In this document: positions 31,689 through 34,632 of the stretch, in pieces
Position numbering within the stretch: position 1 is the first letter of the stretch
How the letters are laid out: every line of letters starts with the position of its first letter
Origin: SYIM01 sp039800205
Lineage (GTDB): Bacteria; Pseudomonadota; Gammaproteobacteria; Burkholderiales; Burkholderiaceae_E
NCBI GenBank assembly: GCA_039800205.1
Contig: JBDLRB010000068.1
Location: forward strand, 1-34,632
Direction of reading: 5' to 3'
DNA length: 34,632 bases
Made by a program: the position numbers and the translations under genes
The notes under the pieces: generated by a model
Told to the model about the DNA's origin: nothing
What the model saw: only the letters and a program-made list of their open reading frames with translations
The model's database searches: none

Positions 31689-32672
31689 GTGACGACTGAT
31701 CTGTCCCCAATCAACGTGGTGATCCTGGATCCCCTGAACGAATCGAGCATGACGCGCTTTCGGGCCCTGCTGCCCGAGCGCTTTGCATTGAGCTGCGCAA
31801 CCGCACGCGGCGATGAGCACCTGAAACAGATCATCGCCGAGGCAGACTACGCCGTATCCGGCCAGATTCCGGTCTCAGCCGAGGTCCTGCGTGCCGCAAG
31901 GCGCTTGAAACTGCTCCACAAATGGGGCGTTGGCGTCGACAATTTCGATCTCGATGCCGCACGCGCACTGGGCATCCGTGTCGCCCGGACCACCGCCGGC
32001 AATGCCGTACCGGTCGCCGAGTACACCCTCGCGCTGATGCTGTCGGCGATCCGCAATCTCGGGTTCGGACACGCCGAACTCAAGAAGGGGCACTGGCGCG
32101 GTTTCCCGCTGCCACAGGAAAGCTTCATGGTGTCGAGAAAGACAGTGGGCATCGTCGGGTTCGGTGCGATTGGCCAACAGGTGGCTCGCCTCTTGTCCGG
32201 GTTTCGCTGCCGGATTCTCTACTCGAAGCGAACGCGGCTCGGACTGGAGGACGAGCAAGCGCTCAATGCCGAACATGCATCGCTCGAGCGGATCCTTGCG
32301 GAATCGGACATCGTCACCCTCAATTGCCCCCTGACGCCCGAAACGGCTGGGCTGATCGACCGGGCGGCGCTTCAGAAGATGAAGCCAACCGCAGTGCTGG
32401 TGAACGTCGCGCGGGGCGGTATTGTCAATGAGGACGACCTCTACTGGGCCCTCAAGAACCGCGTGATCCACGCAGCCGCCACCGATGTCTACGAGATCGA
32501 ACCGCTGCCTCCGGACTCACCGCTCCTCACGCTCGACAATCTCGTGGTTTCGCCGCACCTGGCGGCCCTGGCGGCGGACAACTTCGACCCCGTCGTGAAA
32601 CGCATGATCGCGAATTTTGAACGCACCGAACGGGGCGAAGCCGTCCCCGCGTTCGAATCGGTGGTGGGCTGA
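31689..32672 (+). CDS. D-isomer-specific 2-hydroxyacid dehydrogenase, phosphoglycerate-dehydrogenase-like
   Basis: A 327-residue NAD(P)-dependent dehydrogenase that interconverts a 2-oxo acid and a D-2-hydroxy acid. The catalytic trio is visible: Arg242 in VNVARGG, Glu271 in YEIEPLP and His290 in VVSPHLA. The Rossmann motif GFGAIG is at residues 157-162. After the second Rossmann strand the sequence is LYSKRT instead of an acidic residue, which suggests NADP(H) rather than NAD(H). I chose the GTG at 31689 because GAGGGTGG precedes it; a TTG at 31668 would add seven residues. It has no ACT or ASB regulatory domain, so it is unlikely to be the serine-pathway SerA. It lies between the GGT-like hydrolase and the TRAP genes and points to a 2-oxo acid intermediate. 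Confidence 0.88.
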   Translation: MTTDLSPINVVILDPLNESSMTRFRALLPERFALSCATARGDEHLKQIIAEADYAVSGQIPVSAEVLRAARRLKLLHKWGVGVDNFDLDAARALGIRVARTTAGNAVPVAEYTLALMLSAIRNLGFGHAELKKGHWRGFPLPQESFMVSRKTVGIVGFGAIGQQVARLLSGFRCRILYSKRTRLGLEDEQALNAEHASLERILAESDIVTLNCPLTPETAGLIDRAALQKMKPTAVLVNVARGGIVNEDDLYWALKNRVIHAAATDVYEIEPLPPDSPLLTLDNLVVSPHLAALAADNFDPVVKRMIANFERTERGEAVPAFESVVG

Positions 32673-32790
32673 GGCCCCCCCCGCGCGCGATCACAAGCGC
32701 TTGCCGCATCGGGCAATCGCGTGCCATGATCAGGCCCAGGCTCAAGGCTCGGCCAGGCCACAGAAATCCATGACATCAAGGGAGACAAGA
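32673..32790 (+). promoter_or_regulatory. Gap before the TRAP genes with an inverted repeat
   Basis: A 118-base gap with a run of eight C at 32675-32682 and an inverted repeat TTGCC-N6-GGCAA at 32701-32716, preceded by GCGAT and followed by ATCGC. The size and spacing would fit an operator for a dimeric regulator or a small mRNA hairpin. No convincing -35/-10 pair was found. The transporter start has a good Shine-Dalgarno, AAGGGAG, about 6-7 bases ahead of the ATG. Confidence 0.3.
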
Positions 32791-33780
32791 ATGAACATCC
32801 GATCGCTCGCGCTCGCGGCAAGTCTCGCCGCACTGGTTTCGCTCCCCGCGTTGGCCCAGACCACGTGGCGGATGGCCACCAAGATGCCCCCCGATGGGCC
32901 CGAAGGCAAGGTCTTCCAGCACTTTGCGGATCAGGTCGCGAAGTACTCCGACGGCAAGCTCAAGGTCACCGTCTTTCCCAATGAGCAACTTGGCAAGGAA
33001 GCGGCGATCCTCGAGCAGCTGAAGCTCGGCACCGTTCACTTGTATGCCGAAGGATCGACCTTCATGGAGAAGTGGGAGCCCAATATCAAATGGGCCTCCG
33101 CAGCCTTCGTGTTCAAGGACCGCGACCACTGGGTCCGATTCATGGACTCGCCGCTCGCAAAAGGCTGGTTCGAGTCCGCCAAGCAGAAATCCGGCGTAAG
33201 TATCCTGGGGGATCATACGGGCATCCTCCGAGGCCCTTACCGGGTCATTCTGACCAAGGAACCACTGAAATCGGTTCAGGATCTGGCGCGCGTCAAGGTC
33301 CGGATGCACAACTCCAAAATCAGTGTCGAGCAGTGGTCACACATGGGTGCAGAGGTGCGGGTGCTCGGCTGGGCGGAAACCTACGAGTCGATCGGTCGGG
33401 GGGTCGTCAACGCGGTGATCAGTCCGGTCGCACTGGTCGAAAGCATGAAGTTTTACGAGGTGGCTCCACACATCACCCGAATCGACGAGTACTGGCAATC
33501 GGTTGCGCTGATGATGAATCAGCGCGCATTTGATCGCCTGCCCAAGGATCAACAGCAGGCGCTGCTGCGCGCCCACAAGGACGCGGCCGCCTACAGTGTC
33601 AAGCTGATGAACGAAGTGGTCGGCGAGTCCCTCGGCCGCATGAAGACACGAGGCGCAACCTTCAACCAGCCGGACCTGGCCCCCTGGGTTGCGCGCATGC
33701 AAACTTATTATGACAAGCTGGAGAAGAGCGGCGGTTTGCCGAAGGGTTTTCTCGAGACGGTTGAGAAAACCCGTCGTTGA
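32791..33780 (+). CDS. TRAP transporter solute-binding protein, DctP family
   Basis: The periplasmic receptor of a tripartite ATP-independent transporter, 329 residues. A signal peptide MNIRSLALAASLAALVSLPA with cleavage after LPALA (about residue 22) is clear. The mature part starts TTWRMATKMPPDGPEGKVF and shows the DctP pattern FPNEQLGKEAAILEQLKLGTV, then ARVKVRMHNSK with Arg171, the conserved arginine that binds the ligand carboxylate in this family, and WAETYESIGRGVVNAV. The ligand is thus likely a carboxylate, but the identity cannot be read from sequence. It leads the dctP-dctQ-dctM set and follows the dehydrogenase gene by 118 bases. Confidence 0.95.
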   Translation: MNIRSLALAASLAALVSLPALAQTTWRMATKMPPDGPEGKVFQHFADQVAKYSDGKLKVTVFPNEQLGKEAAILEQLKLGTVHLYAEGSTFMEKWEPNIKWASAAFVFKDRDHWVRFMDSPLAKGWFESAKQKSGVSILGDHTGILRGPYRVILTKEPLKSVQDLARVKVRMHNSKISVEQWSHMGAEVRVLGWAETYESIGRGVVNAVISPVALVESMKFYEVAPHITRIDEYWQSVALMMNQRAFDRLPKDQQQALLRAHKDAAAYSVKLMNEVVGESLGRMKTRGATFNQPDLAPWVARMQTYYDKLEKSGGLPKGFLETVEKTRR

Positions 33781-33797
33781 ACGGGCAGCGCCGATCC

Positions 33798-34319
33798 ATG
33801 GCCTCTGGACGCCTCGCCAACGGCATTGACACGATTCTCAAATCAGCCGAACGCCTGTTCCTCATCCTCGCGAACAGTTGTCTCGCGCTGATGTTGCTCA
33901 TGAACGTGTTCAATGTCGGTTGGCGGGCCGTCACCGATCGCAACATCAACTTCATCTGGCCATGGACGGGACTCCTGTTCGTCTGGATGTGCTTTTTTGG
34001 CTTTTTTGTCATTTATCGGCGTTCCAATGACATCACGGTCGACTTCTTCGTTGACCTGATCGGCGAAAAAGCCCGCCACGCGACGCGCATCCTGTCGGAT
34101 CTGATCATCATTGCGCTGATGCTTCTGCTGCTCATCGAGGCGCCCCGAACCCTCGAAAGTCAGGTCGGCAGCATGGAGTTGATCGCACTCGAGCGCTACT
34201 GGATGAGCGTCCCGCTCTTTGTCTCGGCAGCCCTCGTTGGGCTGCATTTTCTGCGGGACCTGATCGGCGCGCTCACCGGCGAGGCCGAGGCGCGCAAGCA
34301 CCTCGAAGCCGCTGACTGA
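33798..34319 (+). CDS. TRAP transporter small permease, DctQ family
   Basis: The four-helix membrane subunit of the TRAP transporter, 173 residues from the ATG at 33798. Hydrophobic segments lie at about residues 20-40, 55-75, 90-113 and 130-150, and the conserved DctQ features are NFIWPWTGLLFVWMCFFGFF and VDFFVDLIGEKAR. A TTG at 33777 overlapping the upstream stop as TTGA is an alternative start that adds seven residues; the Shine-Dalgarno is weak for both. It is 17 bases after the solute-binding protein gene and 19 before the large permease. Confidence 0.93.
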   Translation: MASGRLANGIDTILKSAERLFLILANSCLALMLLMNVFNVGWRAVTDRNINFIWPWTGLLFVWMCFFGFFVIYRRSNDITVDFFVDLIGEKARHATRILSDLIIIALMLLLLIEAPRTLESQVGSMELIALERYWMSVPLFVSAALVGLHFLRDLIGALTGEAEARKHLEAAD

Positions 34320-34338
34320 GCCCGACCGGAGGTCTCCC

Positions 34339-34632
34339 ATGGCACTCGCGCTTTTCCTCGGGTTCACGATTCTGATGCTGCTTCGCGTCCCGATCGCCAT
34401 GGCGATCGGCGGTGCCGTGGTGATCACGCTGATCGTCGCCGGCTTCGGTGACGGCCTCTACATCGTGCCCCAGCAAATCCTCGAAGGGATCGACAACGCC
34501 TCGCTGGTCGCCGTGCCGTTTTTCATCCTTGCCGGCAATCTGATGAATGTCAGCGGCATGACGGACAAGATCTTTACCTTTGCGATGACCCTGGTGGGGC
34601 ACTTCAAGGCGGGTCTCGCACAAGTCAACGTG
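34339..34632 (+). CDS. TRAP transporter large permease, DctM family (partial)
   Basis: The N-terminal 98 codons of the large sodium-coupled permease, running off the end of the window in frame. The visible sequence MALALFLGFTILMLLRVPIA, followed by GIDNASLVAVPFFILAGNLM, is characteristic of DctM subunits, which are normally about 430 residues with 11-13 membrane helices. A strong Shine-Dalgarno CCGGAGG precedes the ATG. It completes the DctPQM set; any further genes of the island lie beyond the window. Confidence 0.94.
   Translation, partial: MALALFLGFTILMLLRVPIAMAIGGAVVITLIVAGFGDGLYIVPQQILEGIDNASLVAVPFFILAGNLMNVSGMTDKIFTFAMTLVGHFKAGLAQVNV

Noticed and set aside
31689..32672. Housekeeping serA (phosphoglycerate dehydrogenase) of serine synthesis
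   Set aside because: It is short (327 residues), has no ACT domain and lies in a catabolic operon, although some short SerA enzymes exist.
1..34632. tRNA, rRNA, CRISPR arrays, insertion sequences, prophage or toxin-antitoxin genes
   Set aside because: No cloverleaf-like sequence, regular repeat-spacer array, transposase or phage protein was recognised by reading; a tRNAscan or repeat search was not possible here.

Overview
The window reads as a chromosome segment of a GC-rich betaproteobacterium, most likely order Burkholderiales. The evidence is gene order and protein style: a ndk-rlmN-rodZ-ispG-hisS-yfgM-bamB-der-hfq-hflX-hflK-hflC-DUF2065-hisZ run on the minus strand, a surE-pcm-nlpD block, a Pcm with an N-terminal extension, and MetY-type sulfhydrylation. 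Genus cannot be set from the sequence alone. I saw no rRNA, tRNA, insertion sequence, prophage or CRISPR array.

Region 1 (1-13160, minus strand) is a tightly packed housekeeping superoperon. Many junctions are ATGA overlaps (rlmN/rodZ, rodZ/ispG, bamB/der) or gaps of a few bases. It covers nucleotide balance (Ndk), rRNA/tRNA modification (RlmN), cell shape (RodZ), isoprenoid synthesis (IspG), translation (HisS), outer-membrane assembly (YfgM-like, BamB), ribosome biogenesis and rescue (Der, HflX), riboregulation (Hfq), control of the FtsH protease (HflK/HflC) and histidine synthesis (HisZ, cut by the window edge). HflX has no ATG or GTG start in the right place.

Region 2 (13429-22585) mixes a BI-1/YccA membrane protein with a clear terminator, a minus-strand block surE-pcm-nlpD-exonuclease-rlmD (without rpoS, which usually follows nlpD), and a divergent plus-strand set metY, an alpha/beta hydrolase and a DUF2069 membrane protein, then dusA.

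Region 3 (22636-34632) looks like an accessory catabolic island. It holds an orphan NarL/FixJ-type response regulator; a three-subunit molybdenum hydroxylase (small, large and medium subunits, form II active-site loop) followed by a D-cysteine desulfhydrase/cysteate lyase-like PLP enzyme; an oppositely oriented acyl-CoA synthetase; and an apparent operon of a gamma-glutamyltransferase-superfamily hydrolase, a D-2-hydroxyacid dehydrogenase and a three-part TRAP transporter (third gene cut by the window end). The hydrolase keeps the catalytic threonine but has lost the residues that hold the alpha-carboxylate and alpha-amine of a gamma-glutamyl group, so it probably cleaves a different amide. 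My inference is a route that imports a small carboxylate, possibly an amide or N-heterocycle, oxidises it with the molybdenum enzyme, opens an amide, removes nitrogen or sulfur with the PLP enzyme, and interconverts the resulting oxo and hydroxy acid. The substrate is unknown.
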